Assembly (NCBI GenBank): GCA_046351215.1
Contig: JAXLYX010000018.1
Coordinates: 87,955-151,954, forward strand
Source: JAXLYX01 sp046351215
GTDB lineage: Bacteria > Myxococcota_A > Polyangia > Polyangiales > Houyiibacteriaceae
DNA length: 64,000 bases
Direction: 5' to 3'
Shown: positions 9,766 to 18,181 of the stretch, piece after piece
Layout of the letters: each line of letters starts with the position of its first letter
Numbering within the stretch: position 1 is the stretch's first letter
Notes under the pieces: model-generated
What the model was told of the DNA's origin: nothing
Databases searched by the model: none
What the model saw: only the letters and a program-made list of their open reading frames with translations
Made by a program: the position numbers and the translations under genes

Positions 9766-9781
9766 CCGGCCGGACGGCCGG
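9766..9781. repeat. Short inverted repeat (CCGGCCG-GA-CGGCCGG)
   Basis: A perfect 7-bp stem with a 2-nt centre lies 37 nt past the stop of the metallophosphoesterase gene and about 150 nt upstream of the carboxylase operon. It could be a weak terminator or an operator; there is no T-run on either strand. Confidence 0.35.
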
Positions 9782-9817
9782 TTTGTAACGGCCCCGTAAT
9801 CGGCGGGCCTTCCGTCG

Positions 9818-11056
9818 TCAGGTCGAGGGGGGGGCATGAGGGGGCTCGAGCCCCCGGGCGCGCAGGGCGTCCTCCTCGACGGCGACCTGCTCGACGACGT
9901 AGCCCGGCAGGCCCCGATACAGGAGGAAGCGACCGTCGGCCGCCCGCCCCTTCACGAGGCTCCCCGTATCCCGGGTCCGGAGCCCGAGGTCGGAGGCGGG
10001 GGTATCGAGCTTGCTCTCGGCGGCCACGTCGACGACCTCCCCGGAGTCGAGGACCGCGCGGCCCCGGACGATCAGCGCGTCGTCGACGAGGCCGACGCTC
10101 GAGCCGGTGGGCACGCGACCCCGGGAGTTGTCGGCGACGACGAGCTCGAAGCCGTCCATGCGGAGGAGCGAGGGGGTGTCGCCGCTCGGCGTGTGGCCGA
10201 GGATCAGGCGGCCGATGCCCTCCGCGCGCAGGGCCGCGACGACGCCGGCCGAGGGGAGGAAGGAGTTGTTGAGCTCGTCGGCGAGGCGGCCGTACACGAC
10301 GCTCTTCGGATTCATCCGCTTGCCCGGGAAGGGCGCCTGGTACGCGACGACCTCGGCCCAGGGCGGGCGCGCGAGATCGCTCGCGGAGCGGCCGCGGAAG
10401 CGCTCGAGCTGGGTGCGGTAGAAGGCGTTCAGCGCGTCGACCCAGGCATCGACCGTCGGGATGGGCTCGGTCCCCGGCACGTAGCCGAGGCTCTCCTCCG
10501 TCAGGCCGCCATGGAGGAAGAGCGTCGACCCGTGGCGGTAGGCGAGCTGGCAGGCGGAGAGGTAGCGGGCGTGCAGGCCGTCGGGCTCGAGGTCCCGGAG
10601 GAAGCTCTCGACCACCGTCTCGTCGTCGTGCGGCTCGCCCTCCGCGCGGAGCTCGGCGACCCGATGGGCGAACGCATCGGCCGCGCCCATCGTGTGCTCG
10701 AAGATCCATCGGAGGAGCGTGGGACGATCGCCCCGGTGCTCCGTGGGGACGCGGTCGGGGACGTAGCCCCCGAGCTCGCGCACGAGCCTCAGCTTGTTCA
10801 CGTCGCGATTGCCCGCGAGGAGCACGACGCGCTCGCCGTAGCGCTCCTTCGCCGCGAGCAGGACCCGCACGAGCCTTCGGCTCCACGGGCCGCGATCCAC
10901 CGCGTCTCCGCCGAAGACGAAGACCACTCCGTCGGCAAGCACGAGGGTCTCGCCCTCGAGCCGCACGTCCGGATTCGCCTCGACGAAGCCGACGAAGCGC
11001 TCCCACTGACCCTCGAGGTCCGTGACGTAGGCGATGCGGGGGAGCGGCGGAGCCAC
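9818..11056 (-). CDS. Calcineurin-like metallophosphoesterase
   Basis: The 412-residue protein carries the metallophosphatase signatures in order: DLE (13-15, replacing the usual DxH), GGDAVDRG (49-56), GNRD (82-85), HGG and GHT later. These coordinate the two-metal centre of PPP-type and related phosphoesterases. The extension after GHT, with VADNSRG, suggests a Ser/Thr-phosphatase-like subgroup. It starts with GTG, supported by a TAAGCT hexamer exactly 6 nt upstream. It has no signal peptide, so it is cytoplasmic. It is divergent from the exported endonuclease/phosphatase-fold gene with only 96 bp between the starts. The substrate is unknown. Confidence 0.85.
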   Translation of the reverse strand: MAPPLPRIAYVTDLEGQWERFVGFVEANPDVRLEGETLVLADGVVFVFGGDAVDRGPWSRRLVRVLLAAKERYGERVVLLAGNRDVNKLRLVRELGGYVPDRVPTEHRGDRPTLLRWIFEHTMGAADAFAHRVAELRAEGEPHDDETVVESFLRDLEPDGLHARYLSACQLAYRHGSTLFLHGGLTEESLGYVPGTEPIPTVDAWVDALNAFYRTQLERFRGRSASDLARPPWAEVVAYQAPFPGKRMNPKSVVYGRLADELNNSFLPSAGVVAALRAEGIGRLILGHTPSGDTPSLLRMDGFELVVADNSRGRVPTGSSVGLVDDALIVRGRAVLDSGEVVDVAAESKLDTPASDLGLRTRDTGSLVKGRAADGRFLLYRGLPGYVVEQVAVEEDALRARGLEPPHAPPST

Positions 11057-11068
11057 GTGGGGAGCTTA
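11057..11068 (-). promoter_or_regulatory. Leaderless-type -10 hexamer TAAGCT
   Basis: TAAGCT at 11063-11068 (minus strand) is followed by 6 nt and then the GTG of the metallophosphoesterase. No Shine-Dalgarno sequence is present. Transcription from this element would start at or next to the start codon. Confidence 0.5.
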
Positions 11069-11140
11069 GCCCCGCCCGCGCCGGGGCCGCACGTTTCGGG
11101 CCCCGACGTTTCCCCGTGAGCGCGAACCGTCGTCGTCCCG

Positions 11141-11152
11141 TACGATCGCGGC
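11141..11152 (+). promoter_or_regulatory. Leaderless-type -10 hexamer TACGAT
   Basis: TACGAT at 11141-11146 is followed by CGCGGC and the GTG start at 11153. It is the mirror partner of the divergent TAAGCT element. No Shine-Dalgarno sequence is present. Confidence 0.5.
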
Positions 11153-12253
11153 GTGAGCCGACCCCCCGGAGCCCGAGACGCCGCGGCCCCCCTCTCCTGC
11201 CCCTCGGGAGGCTGCGGCACGCCGCGGCTGCCGTTCGCGCTCGTCGGAATCGCCTCCGGGCTCTTCGTGGTCGCGATCGTCGTGGCGATGGCGGTCGCGG
11301 CCTGTCGGGCCCAGCCCGGGCCGGCGGAGGCCGAGCTCCATCGGGCCGTGAGCGAGAGCGCCTCCGCCTGCGAGGCGTTCGTCGCGCGTCGGGATCCCGC
11401 ACGCCCGCCCTCGCTCCACCGCGTGGCCACCTGGAACGTGCGTTGGTTCCCGCGCGGGCGACCCTCGGGCCGCGAGGCCGCGACCGGAACGGACGTCGCG
11501 TGGCTCGCGTGCGCGATCGCCGCGCTCGACGTCGACGTACTCGCCGTGCAGGAATTCGTGCTCGATGCGGCCGGCCGGGCGAAGGTCGACGAGCTGCTCG
11601 GTGCGCTTCGTCGACACACGGGGGCCGAGTGGAAGAGCGCCTTCGACGAATGCCCTTCCGACGGGCGGCAGCACGTCGGCTTCCTCTGGAACTCCTCCCG
11701 CGTGCCGAGCGCGGCCCACCGCGTGCTCGCCTCGGTGAATCCGTCGGGAGGTGCTTGCGGCAACAACCTCCGCCCGGGGCTCGCGCTCGAGGTGGAGCTC
11801 GGAGGCTCGAGGGTCACCCTCGTGACGGCCCACCTCGACTCGGGCACGTCGGAACGCGACTCCGAGAACCGCCGTCGCTCGTACGAGGCGCTCGCACGGG
11901 AGACGCGGAGAAGAGGGCCCGTCGTCGTCCTCGGCGATCTCAACACGATGGGCTGCGAGGCCTGCACGCCGACGACGAGCGCCGACGACGAGCTCGCCGC
12001 GCTCGAACGGACGATGCGCCCGGCCGGCCTCCGCCACCTCGGAACGACGCCCGGCTGCACAGAGTACTCCGGCTCGCACGTGGCGACGCTCGACCACGTG
12101 CTCGTCGCGGGCTTCGAGCGCGCGCGCCCGCGCGCCTTCGTCTCGGGTCCGTGCGGCGCCACGGGCTGCCAGCGCTCCCGCGGCGGCTCGGCCTACCGGG
12201 AGGCGCTGAGCGATCACTGCCCCGTCGTGCTCGAGTGGTCGGGCACGCCCTAG
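11153..12253 (+). CDS. Exported endonuclease/exonuclease/phosphatase-family protein
   Basis: The 366-residue protein has a hydrophobic segment (about 28-50) ending VAAC, so it is either a lipoprotein with a long lead or membrane-anchored. The catalytic domain shows the DNase I-like set in order: ATWNVRWF, AVQEF, TAHLDSG, LGDLNTMG, LDHV and SDHCPV. These supply the metal-binding Glu, the active His/Asp pair and the terminal SDH. Family members cleave nucleic acids or phosphoester lipids; the substrate is not decidable here. The GTG start is supported by the TACGAT element and lies just before the signal region. Its stop is 8 nt from the convergent lipoprotein gene. Confidence 0.85.
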   Translation: MSRPPGARDAAAPLSCPSGGCGTPRLPFALVGIASGLFVVAIVVAMAVAACRAQPGPAEAELHRAVSESASACEAFVARRDPARPPSLHRVATWNVRWFPRGRPSGREAATGTDVAWLACAIAALDVDVLAVQEFVLDAAGRAKVDELLGALRRHTGAEWKSAFDECPSDGRQHVGFLWNSSRVPSAAHRVLASVNPSGGACGNNLRPGLALEVELGGSRVTLVTAHLDSGTSERDSENRRRSYEALARETRRRGPVVVLGDLNTMGCEACTPTTSADDELAALERTMRPAGLRHLGTTPGCTEYSGSHVATLDHVLVAGFERARPRAFVSGPCGATGCQRSRGGSAYREALSDHCPVVLEWSGTP

Positions 12254-12261
12254 GGCGACCT

Positions 12262-12813
12262 TCACTGGCGCGTGTAGCAGACGTCGTCGGGCAGGATGGC
12301 GAGGTGGTCGGCCACGCTCTTCGGCGTCGGGAAGACCGTCGGCTCCTGATCGCCGAGGATGCAGAGCCGGTTCGGCGTCTCGAGCACCCAGACGACCCTC
12401 GACACGAACCCCGAGGGCTGCGACCAGGTGCCGCGATTCATCGTGACGCTGCCGCTCGTCTCGGTGGCCTCGAAGACGATCGTGCCGGCATCCGTCGGAG
12501 CGAGGGGCTCGGTGCCCGTGCCGGTGCAGCCGGCTCCCGCGTACTGCGTGACGGTCTGCGCGAGGTGCACCGTCGACCCGTCGACGAGCGACGGGAGGAT
12601 CAGGTTCTTCCCCGAGCTCCCGGCTCCGATGGGGGAGCAGAAGCCCTGCAGCCATCGACCTTCGTAGGTCGCGACGGTGGGCAGGCTCCCCCCGCCGCCC
12701 CCGTCGGAGGCCCCCCCGCCCCCGGCGTCGTCGCACGCGACGAGCGCCGCGCTCGCGGCGGAGAGCAAGAGGATCGGGAGGAAGCTCCGGTGACTCGAAA
12801 CGTGCTTCGACAA
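12262..12813 (-). CDS. Small predicted lipoprotein, function unknown
   Basis: The 183-residue protein has a lipoprotein signal, a hydrophobic LPILLLSAASAALVA segment ending at Cys27 (lipobox LVAC), followed by a Gly/Ser/Asp-rich linker typical of surface lipoproteins. The mature part holds four further Cys residues and resembles no family I know. TTG is the only usable start before the signal sequence, with a weak GGGGAG site upstream, so the exact start is less sure. It is divergent from nothing and convergent with the exported phosphatase-fold gene. Outer-membrane or periplasmic attachment is inferred. Confidence 0.65.
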   Translation of the reverse strand: MSKHVSSHRSFLPILLLSAASAALVACDDAGGGGASDGGGGGSLPTVATYEGRWLQGFCSPIGAGSSGKNLILPSLVDGSTVHLAQTVTQYAGAGCTGTGTEPLAPTDAGTIVFEATETSGSVTMNRGTWSQPSGFVSRVVWVLETPNRLCILGDQEPTVFPTPKSVADHLAILPDDVCYTRQ

Positions 12814-12941
12814 GGCGACGACTCCCCGGCCGCGTCACGCGACCCGCTCGAACCGGCGCGGGACCCTCGAGCCCCGAGCCGCCCGGAAACCATTGGAGCA
12901 CCGACGACTCGGGGGTCGAGCTGTCGGTTCTGACAGGGGCC

Positions 12942-13706
12942 TCAGAACGGCTTCGGCCGGATCCATCCCTCGAGGACGGCCTTCGCGATCGCGTGCTGGC
13001 GGTTGCTGACGTTCAGCTTCGCCATGCAGTTGTTGAGATGGAAGTTCACCGTCCGCTCGGACACGCGGAGCAACACGGAGATCTCCCACGAGGTCTTCCC
13101 GTCGGCGGCCCAACGCAGGCATTCCTGCTCGCGCGGCGTGAGCCTCGACGGCTCGCCGGTCTCGCCGAGCTCGAAGACCCGACGCACGGCTTCGTGGACG
13201 TAGGCCGCCATGAGCTGGACGAAGGGTCGGGCTCGCTCGACCTCTCTGCGCGTGGCGCTCGAGTCGCGATCGAGGGCGACGCTGAGGATTCCGAGCTCGC
13301 CGAAGGGGCTGTGCACGGGCATGCTGAGGCCCGCTCGGAGGCCGAAGTCCGTGGCCTCGCGCATCACCCGGGCCGCGCCCGGCGACTCCGCCACCCGCGG
13401 CTCGAGCACGTGCCAGGGAATCGGCACGACGTGCTCGCGGCAGTAGGCGACGACCGGATCGTCCGCGTAGAACGCCTGCTCGAAGTAGTGGGCGAGCCAG
13501 CGCTCGGGATAGCCCGGCAGCACGACCATGCGGGCATCGGAGAGCGTCGTCGGGATTCGGAGCGCGTAGACGAAAGCGTCGAATCCGAGCTCGTTCGCGG
13601 TGCTCCGGAACGCCTGCTCGAGCTCGTCGGGCGTGCGTACGCTCGCGAAGCGCTCGAGCTCCTCGTGGAAGCGGAAGAGATCGGATCGGGGTCGCTGTCT
13701 GCCCAT
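12942..13706 (-). CDS. LuxR-type quorum-sensing regulator (autoinducer-binding + HTH)
   Basis: The 254-residue protein has an autoinducer-binding domain (about 20-165) and a LuxR/FixJ helix-turn-helix (about 185-250; LTPREQECLRWAADGKTSWEIS, then SERTVNFHLNN). All six pocket residues of TraR/LuxR proteins are found at the right spacing: Trp70, Tyr74, Asp83, Pro84, Trp98 and Gly126. The Asp-Trp-Tyr set binds the homoserine-lactone head group, so it should sense an acyl-homoserine lactone. No luxI-type synthase is in the window, making it a LuxR solo. It shares orientation with the downstream lipoprotein gene (128-bp gap) and lies just past the dehydrogenase gene, 37 bp away. Confidence 0.9.
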   Translation of the reverse strand: MGRQRPRSDLFRFHEELERFASVRTPDELEQAFRSTANELGFDAFVYALRIPTTLSDARMVVLPGYPERWLAHYFEQAFYADDPVVAYCREHVVPIPWHVLEPRVAESPGAARVMREATDFGLRAGLSMPVHSPFGELGILSVALDRDSSATRREVERARPFVQLMAAYVHEAVRRVFELGETGEPSRLTPREQECLRWAADGKTSWEISVLLRVSERTVNFHLNNCMAKLNVSNRQHAIAKAVLEGWIRPKPF

Positions 13707-13743
13707 CGGTCGATCGGGGACGCGGAGCGCGCGAGCCTGCGCC

Positions 13744-14664
13744 TCAGAGCTTCGCGACGATCTCCTCGGTCACCGTCCACAGCCGATCCGCGAGGGCCGG
13801 ATCGCGGCTCACGCGCGTCGACTTCGCTCGGTTGCAGTCGGCGAAGTACTCGCCGCGGACGCCCTCGAGCGAGGGATGGGTCGCGACGAAGCACTGCGTC
13901 GCCGCGCCCTCGTGGACGTTCTTCATCGCGATCGCGGAGGCGATCGGGAAGGTGACGCGCGCGATGAGGTTCATGTGGCGCCCGAGGTTCGTCGCGATCA
14001 CGCCGGGATGCACGGCGTTCGCCGTCTTCGTCGTGCCCTCGAGCTTGCGGGCGAGCGAGCGGGCGAAGAGGAGGTTCGCGAGCTTGGACTGGCCGTACGC
14101 GACCCAGGGCTTGTAGCCCTTCTCGAACGTGAGGTCGTCGAAGCGGATGCCCTCGGGAGGCGCCATCGTGTGGGCGCCGCTCGAGAGCATCACGATGCGG
14201 CCGCGCTCCGCGAGCTTCTCGACGAGGCCCGTGACGAGGATGAAATGACCTACGTGGTTCGTGAGGAACTGGAGCTCCTGACCGTGGTGGATCGTGCGCT
14301 CCGGCAAGGCCATGATGCCGGCGTTGCAGAGGATCACGTCGAGCGGGAGGCCGAGCTTCCGGACCTCCTCGACGGCCTCGCGCACCGAGCCGGGCTCGGA
14401 GAGCTCGCAGGCGACGGGGATCGCGTCCTTGCCGAAATCCTTGCAGGCCTCGGCCGCCTTCTCGCGCGTCCGCGCCGCGCCGACGATGCGGGCGCCCCGC
14501 TTGCCGAGCACGCGCGCGCTCTCCTGGCCGAGCCCGGAGTTCACGCCGGTGATCAGGATGGTCTTCCCGCGGAGATCGAGGCCTTCCGTGACCTCCTCCG
14601 CCGTCGACGCGTATCCGAAGCCGCTCTCTCCGCGGCGTCCCTTCACGAGCGAGACCAACGACAT
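13744..14664 (-). CDS. Short-chain dehydrogenase/reductase, retinol-dehydrogenase-like
   Basis: The 306-residue protein is an NAD(P)-dependent oxidoreductase of the classical SDR family. TGVNSGLG forms the cofactor loop (TGxxxGxG), CNAGIM is the NAG motif, MLSSGAH carries the catalytic Ser, and YGQSKLAN carries YxxxK. The long N-terminal lead and the VHPGVIATNLGRH segment resemble the WW-domain oxidoreductase / retinol dehydrogenase branch. The ATG at 14664 is chosen over a GTG two codons earlier because GGAGG lies 6 nt upstream of it. It is the gene before the LuxR regulator on the same strand. The substrate is unknown. Confidence 0.88.
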   Translation of the reverse strand: MSLVSLVKGRRGESGFGYASTAEEVTEGLDLRGKTILITGVNSGLGQESARVLGKRGARIVGAARTREKAAEACKDFGKDAIPVACELSEPGSVREAVEEVRKLGLPLDVILCNAGIMALPERTIHHGQELQFLTNHVGHFILVTGLVEKLAERGRIVMLSSGAHTMAPPEGIRFDDLTFEKGYKPWVAYGQSKLANLLFARSLARKLEGTTKTANAVHPGVIATNLGRHMNLIARVTFPIASAIAMKNVHEGAATQCFVATHPSLEGVRGEYFADCNRAKSTRVSRDPALADRLWTVTEEIVAKL

Positions 14665-14758
14665 GCGCACCCTCCGGAATCGACCGGAACCGTCGCACGG
14701 TCCCGGGCCCGGGACCAGCGTCGTCGCCTTGGCCCGGAGCGTTACGTTCCTGACCGCT

Positions 14759-15250
14759 TCAGCCCCTCTTCGCCGCGACGAGCCCCTCGATCAGCGCCTC
14801 GAGGTACGCGTCGGCGTCGGGGCCTCGCGGGATCGGCTCCCCTCCGACGATGCGGGCGCTCACGGCGCCGAGCGTCTGGAGGAGCGCCGAGAGTCCGCGC
14901 AGGCCCCGCTCGGGGCCCGGGGTCGAGGCCGTCACCCCGACGAGCTTCCGCTCGAGCTCGCCCGAGCCGACGACCCAGTCGATCGCGTTCTTCAACGCGC
15001 CCGGAAGACTGTGCGCGTACTCGGGCGTCGCGATCAGCACCGCGTCGCTCGCGGCGATCGCCTCGCGCCAGGCCTTCACCGCGGGCGGCACCGGCCCGCC
15101 TTCGAGATCGGGGTTGAAGAGAGGCAGGTCGCGGAGCCCGTCGAAGAGCTCGAGCGTGACCCCATCGGGCAGCATCGTCGCCGCGCGACGAAGGAGCCGG
15201 AGGTTGGCCGAGTCGGCCTGGAGGCTTCCGCAGACGCCGAGGATCCGCAC
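14759..15250 (-). CDS. NADPH-dependent FMN reductase (flavodoxin-fold)
   Basis: The 163-residue protein begins RILGVCGSLQADSANLRLL, the phosphate-binding loop of the NADPH-FMN reductase family (GSLRxxSxN). It then has the FNPDLE segment and TPEYAHSLPGALKNAIDWV (TPEYxxSxPGxLKNAxDW), the flavin-contacting signature of azoreductase/chromate-reductase-like proteins. It reduces FMN or quinone/azo/metal substrates with NAD(P)H in the cytoplasm. It starts with GTG, with GAGGGG upstream. It follows the STAS-like gene with a 4-nt gap, so the two are one operon. Confidence 0.88.
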   Translation of the reverse strand: MRILGVCGSLQADSANLRLLRRAATMLPDGVTLELFDGLRDLPLFNPDLEGGPVPPAVKAWREAIAASDAVLIATPEYAHSLPGALKNAIDWVVGSGELERKLVGVTASTPGPERGLRGLSALLQTLGAVSARIVGGEPIPRGPDADAYLEALIEGLVAAKRG

Positions 15251-15254
15251 GGCA

Positions 15255-15659
15255 TCACCCCTCGAACGGGATCCCCGCGTCGCGCAGACGCTTCCGCGCG
15301 CTCTTCAGCGCCTCCTCGTCGTTCGCCACGGTATCGAGCGGGATCGGTGGCTCCCACAGCCAGAGCAGGGCCGTGACACCCGCGCGGACGAGCGGCGAGG
15401 CGATGATGTTGGCCGACCCCACCTGATAACGTGCTTGTGCCTCGCGGACGTCCGACCGGTTGAAGTACTCCGCCACGGAGCGCCTCACGACCGCGTCGGG
15501 CACCGAGGCCATCGATCGGAGATCGCAGACGACCATGAACTTCGCCCTGCGCGCGAAGAGCGCGTCGTAGCCCTCCGTGAGCTCCCGCAGCGTGTCGAGC
15601 GTGAAGGCCGTGGGCAGGTTCAGCCGCACGAGGGGGAAACGGGAGGCGTCGACGATCAT
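15255..15659 (-). CDS. STAS/SpoIIAA-like small protein, paralogue of the 22616-23059 gene
   Basis: The 134-residue protein matches the gene at 22616-23059 along its length. Shared points are a hydrophobic strand, then D-L-R (residues near 47), VAEYFNR / VAERTNR, N/S-P/A-L-V-x-A-GVTA-x-x-WL, and a final DEEALKSAR / DEDAIAWSR helix. The pattern of short strands and helices with a central V-x-DLR strand resembles STAS or SpoIIAA-like domains; this fold assignment is inference. It is the first gene of an operon with the FMN reductase. No enzyme motif is visible. Confidence 0.6.
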   Translation of the reverse strand: MIVDASRFPLVRLNLPTAFTLDTLRELTEGYDALFARRAKFMVVCDLRSMASVPDAVVRRSVAEYFNRSDVREAQARYQVGSANIIASPLVRAGVTALLWLWEPPIPLDTVANDEEALKSARKRLRDAGIPFEG

Positions 15660-15832
15660 GCGCTCCCATCATCGAGCCGGGGACCTCGCCGTCGCAACCG
15701 AGAATCGGCGCTTCGGACGTCGATCGGCACGGAGCCTCTCTCCTTCCCTCGCGAGTCGACCCGGGGCATCCTCGCCCGAACGCCGGATCGCCGCGCCCGT
15801 CGGGGCATCGACACCCACCGGCTTCGGCTCCG

Positions 15833-16954
15833 ATGATCGACTACCCCTCCCTGCTCGCCCACTCCGAGACCGCCGTGCTCCGGGACCCGAAGGATCTCGG
15901 ACGCTGTCTCGTCACGGGCGCGGCCGGCTTCCTCGGTCGGAACCTCGTGAAGGGCCTGCTCGCGCAGGGCTGCGAGGTCCGCGCCGTCGTGCACCGCGCC
16001 CCGCTCGCGCTGCGCGACGCCAAGCTCGAGCTCGTGTCCGCCTCGGTGACCGATCGCGAGGCGATGCGCGAGGCCTGCTCCGGCGTCTCCACCGTCTTCC
16101 ACTCGGCCGCGAAGATCGCGCTGCTCGGCGGTCCCTCGGCCGCGGACCGCTACTACGGCTCGGCCTACGAGACGAACGTGGTCGGGACACGGAACCTCCT
16201 CGCGGCCGCGCGCGCCGCGGGCGCGAAGCGCTTCGTGCACACGAGCTCGGTCGACGTCTGCTTCGACTACGGACACCAGCCGGCGATGACGGAGGCCGCG
16301 CCCTATTCGCGGAGCCGACGGAGCGTCTACCAGCAGACGAAGATCCTGGCGGAGCAGTCGGTGCTCGAGGCGAACGGCCTCGACGGTCTCGCGACCTGCG
16401 CCGTTCGTCCGGGCGGCATCTACGGGCCCGAGAAGAACGTGATGCTCGATCGCTTCGTCGAGCAGCTCGTGCGCGGCCTCTTGCTCGTGCGCATCGGAGA
16501 CGGGACGTCGCGCTGGGACGTGTCCGAGGTCTCGAACCTCGTGCACGGCGAGATCCTCGCGGCCCTGCACCTCGGCCACCGCGAGGACGGAACCCCCGGG
16601 ATCGCGAACGGTCAGGCCTATTTCGTGACCGACGGCGAGCCGGTGAACGCCTTCGAGTTCTTCCGACCGATCGTCGAGGCACTCGGGCATCGCCTCCCCG
16701 ATCGATGGATCCCGGGCGAAGCCGTGCTGCCCTTCCTCCTCGCGATGGAGCGCGTGGTCCTCGCGCTCGGGCTCGACGAGCCGGAGCTCTCCCCGCACGC
16801 GGTGAGGAAGCTCGTGCACACGCATTGGGGGAGCATCGCGAAGGCGCGCCGGGAGCTCGGCTACGTGCCGCCGAAGACGGTCCCGATGGCCGTCGCCGAG
16901 TGCATCCCCTACTGCCGGAAGCTCGCGGCGTCGCTTCGCGCGCGCCACGCCTGA
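15833..16954 (+). CDS. NAD-dependent epimerase / 3-beta-hydroxysteroid-dehydrogenase-like protein
   Basis: The 373-residue protein is an extended SDR: LVTGAAGFLGRNLVKGLL (TGxxGxxG), a conserved VFHSAAK strand, TNVVGTRNLL, catalytic TSSVDV and YQQTK (YxxxK), then VRPGGIYGPE. The C-terminal half, with FVTDGEP and the VRKLVHTHW-x-x-KARRELGY-P ending, is typical of the 3-beta-HSD/isomerase and OleD-like branch. It acts on sterol-like, hopanoid or beta-hydroxy substrates; I cannot choose between them. Its stop abuts the stop of the convergent SRPBCC gene with no gap. It is divergent from the STAS-like/FMN-reductase operon. Confidence 0.85.
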   Translation: MIDYPSLLAHSETAVLRDPKDLGRCLVTGAAGFLGRNLVKGLLAQGCEVRAVVHRAPLALRDAKLELVSASVTDREAMREACSGVSTVFHSAAKIALLGGPSAADRYYGSAYETNVVGTRNLLAAARAAGAKRFVHTSSVDVCFDYGHQPAMTEAAPYSRSRRSVYQQTKILAEQSVLEANGLDGLATCAVRPGGIYGPEKNVMLDRFVEQLVRGLLLVRIGDGTSRWDVSEVSNLVHGEILAALHLGHREDGTPGIANGQAYFVTDGEPVNAFEFFRPIVEALGHRLPDRWIPGEAVLPFLLAMERVVLALGLDEPELSPHAVRKLVHTHWGSIAKARRELGYVPPKTVPMAVAECIPYCRKLAASLRARHA

Positions 16955-17479
16955 TCAGCCCTTCTCGACGACGTCCTTCAGGTTCGCGAGGCCCTTCGCG
17001 AAGTCCTTGCCGATCATCTCGTCCATGTCGAGGAAGAGGCCCATCACCTTGGCGGGGAAGGCGCTCTTGCCCGTCATCGCCCACGTCACCTTCGTCCCCG
17101 ACGCGCCGGGCTCGAGCCCGAACTCGGCCTGGTTGTGGGCCTCGAAGGGGCGGAGGAAGTCGAGCTTGATCCGGACCGCCGACGGGGAGCTCGCGAGCAC
17201 CTCCATCCGCCCCGCGCCGACCTTGCCGTTGCCTTCCCAGGCGTAGACGGCGCCGACGCCCTTCTCGGCTCCCGAGTACGTGCGCTTCATCGCGGGGTCG
17301 AGGCCCTCCCACGGGGACCATCGGGTCCAGCGGTGGAAGTCGTCGAGGTGCGACGCGATGGCCTCCGGCGAGGCCGCGATCGCGATCGATCGCTCGACGC
17401 GGAAGTCGTCGGGCCGGCGCGAGGCGACGATGAGCACGCCGGCGAGCACGGCGGCGAGGGTGGCGAGCGCGAAGACCAT
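16955..17479 (-). CDS. SRPBCC (START-like) family protein with N-terminal anchor
   Basis: The 174-residue protein starts with one hydrophobic segment (about 2-19), then a ligand-binding fold: VERSIAIAASPEAIASHLDDFHRWTRWSPWE is the start signature of polyketide-cyclase/SRPBCC proteins (I-x-A-p-pe-v-w-x-x-l-x-D-x-x-x-W-x-x-WsP). It continues to a C-terminal GLANLKDVVEKG helix. These proteins bind hydrophobic small molecules; no catalytic residue is evident. The start has a good GGAGGGG site, and a TAGGAT promoter-like hexamer about 30 nt upstream. Confidence 0.85.
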   Translation of the reverse strand: MVFALATLAAVLAGVLIVASRRPDDFRVERSIAIAASPEAIASHLDDFHRWTRWSPWEGLDPAMKRTYSGAEKGVGAVYAWEGNGKVGAGRMEVLASSPSAVRIKLDFLRPFEAHNQAEFGLEPGASGTKVTWAMTGKSAFPAKVMGLFLDMDEMIGKDFAKGLANLKDVVEKG

Positions 17480-17623
17480 GGGTTCCCCTCCGAGGGACGA
17501 AGCCCGGACATCCTAGCCTCTCGGGGTGACTCGGCCCATCCCGAGTCGCGCTCTGCACCTCGGCGTCCCCGCGCGGTAACGTCCGGCCCTCCCGTCCGAC
17601 CGAGGCGGGAACGGAGGTTCCCC

Positions 17624-18136
17624 TTGTCGCTCTACTCGTCCAGCGTTCCCCAGTTCCAGAAGATGCTCCGCCTGCTCGAGACGTGGCTCGACAAGGCCGA
17701 GGCCCATGCGGCCGCGAAGAAGTACGACCCCGCGATCCTGCTGCAGGCGCGCCTCGCGCCGGACATGTTCCCGCTGATCCGCCAGATCCAGGCCGCGTGC
17801 GACGCGGCGAAGGGAGCGGCGGCCCACCTGGCGGGGCGGGAGCCTCCGAAGCATCCGGACACCGAGACGACGCTCCCCGAGATCCGCGAGCGCGTGAAGA
17901 CGGTCCTCGCGTACCTCGACACGGTCACGGAGAAGGACTTCGAGGGCGCCGCGGATCGACGCGTCGGCCTCGGTTTCCTGCCCGGGAAGGTGATCGTCGG
18001 ACAGGAATACCTGATCGAGCTCGCGCTCCCGAACTTCTACTTCCACGTGACGATGACGTACGCGATCCTGCGTCACAACGGCATCGACCTCGGGAAGCGC
18101 GACTTCATCGGCGGCTTGCGGCTGATCGACGCCTGA
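17624..18136 (+). CDS. DUF1993 family protein
   Basis: The 170-residue protein is a helical-bundle protein related to DinB/DUF1993: SVPQFQKMLRLLETWLDKAEAHAA at the start, then LAPDMFPLIRQIQAACDAAKGAAAHLAG in the middle, and LPNFYFHVTMTYAILRHNGIDLGKRDF at the end, with conserved His and Tyr residues. Its role is unknown. TTG is the start: GGAGG lies 6 nt upstream and the family begins exactly there, while longer in-frame starts have no ribosome site. It lies 45 bp before the antiporter gene on the same strand. Confidence 0.85.
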   Translation: MSLYSSSVPQFQKMLRLLETWLDKAEAHAAAKKYDPAILLQARLAPDMFPLIRQIQAACDAAKGAAAHLAGREPPKHPDTETTLPEIRERVKTVLAYLDTVTEKDFEGAADRRVGLGFLPGKVIVGQEYLIELALPNFYFHVTMTYAILRHNGIDLGKRDFIGGLRLIDA

Positions 18137-18181
18137 GGGGGGGGTCTCGCGCGGCGACGTCCCTTGCCCTAGGAATGGGGC

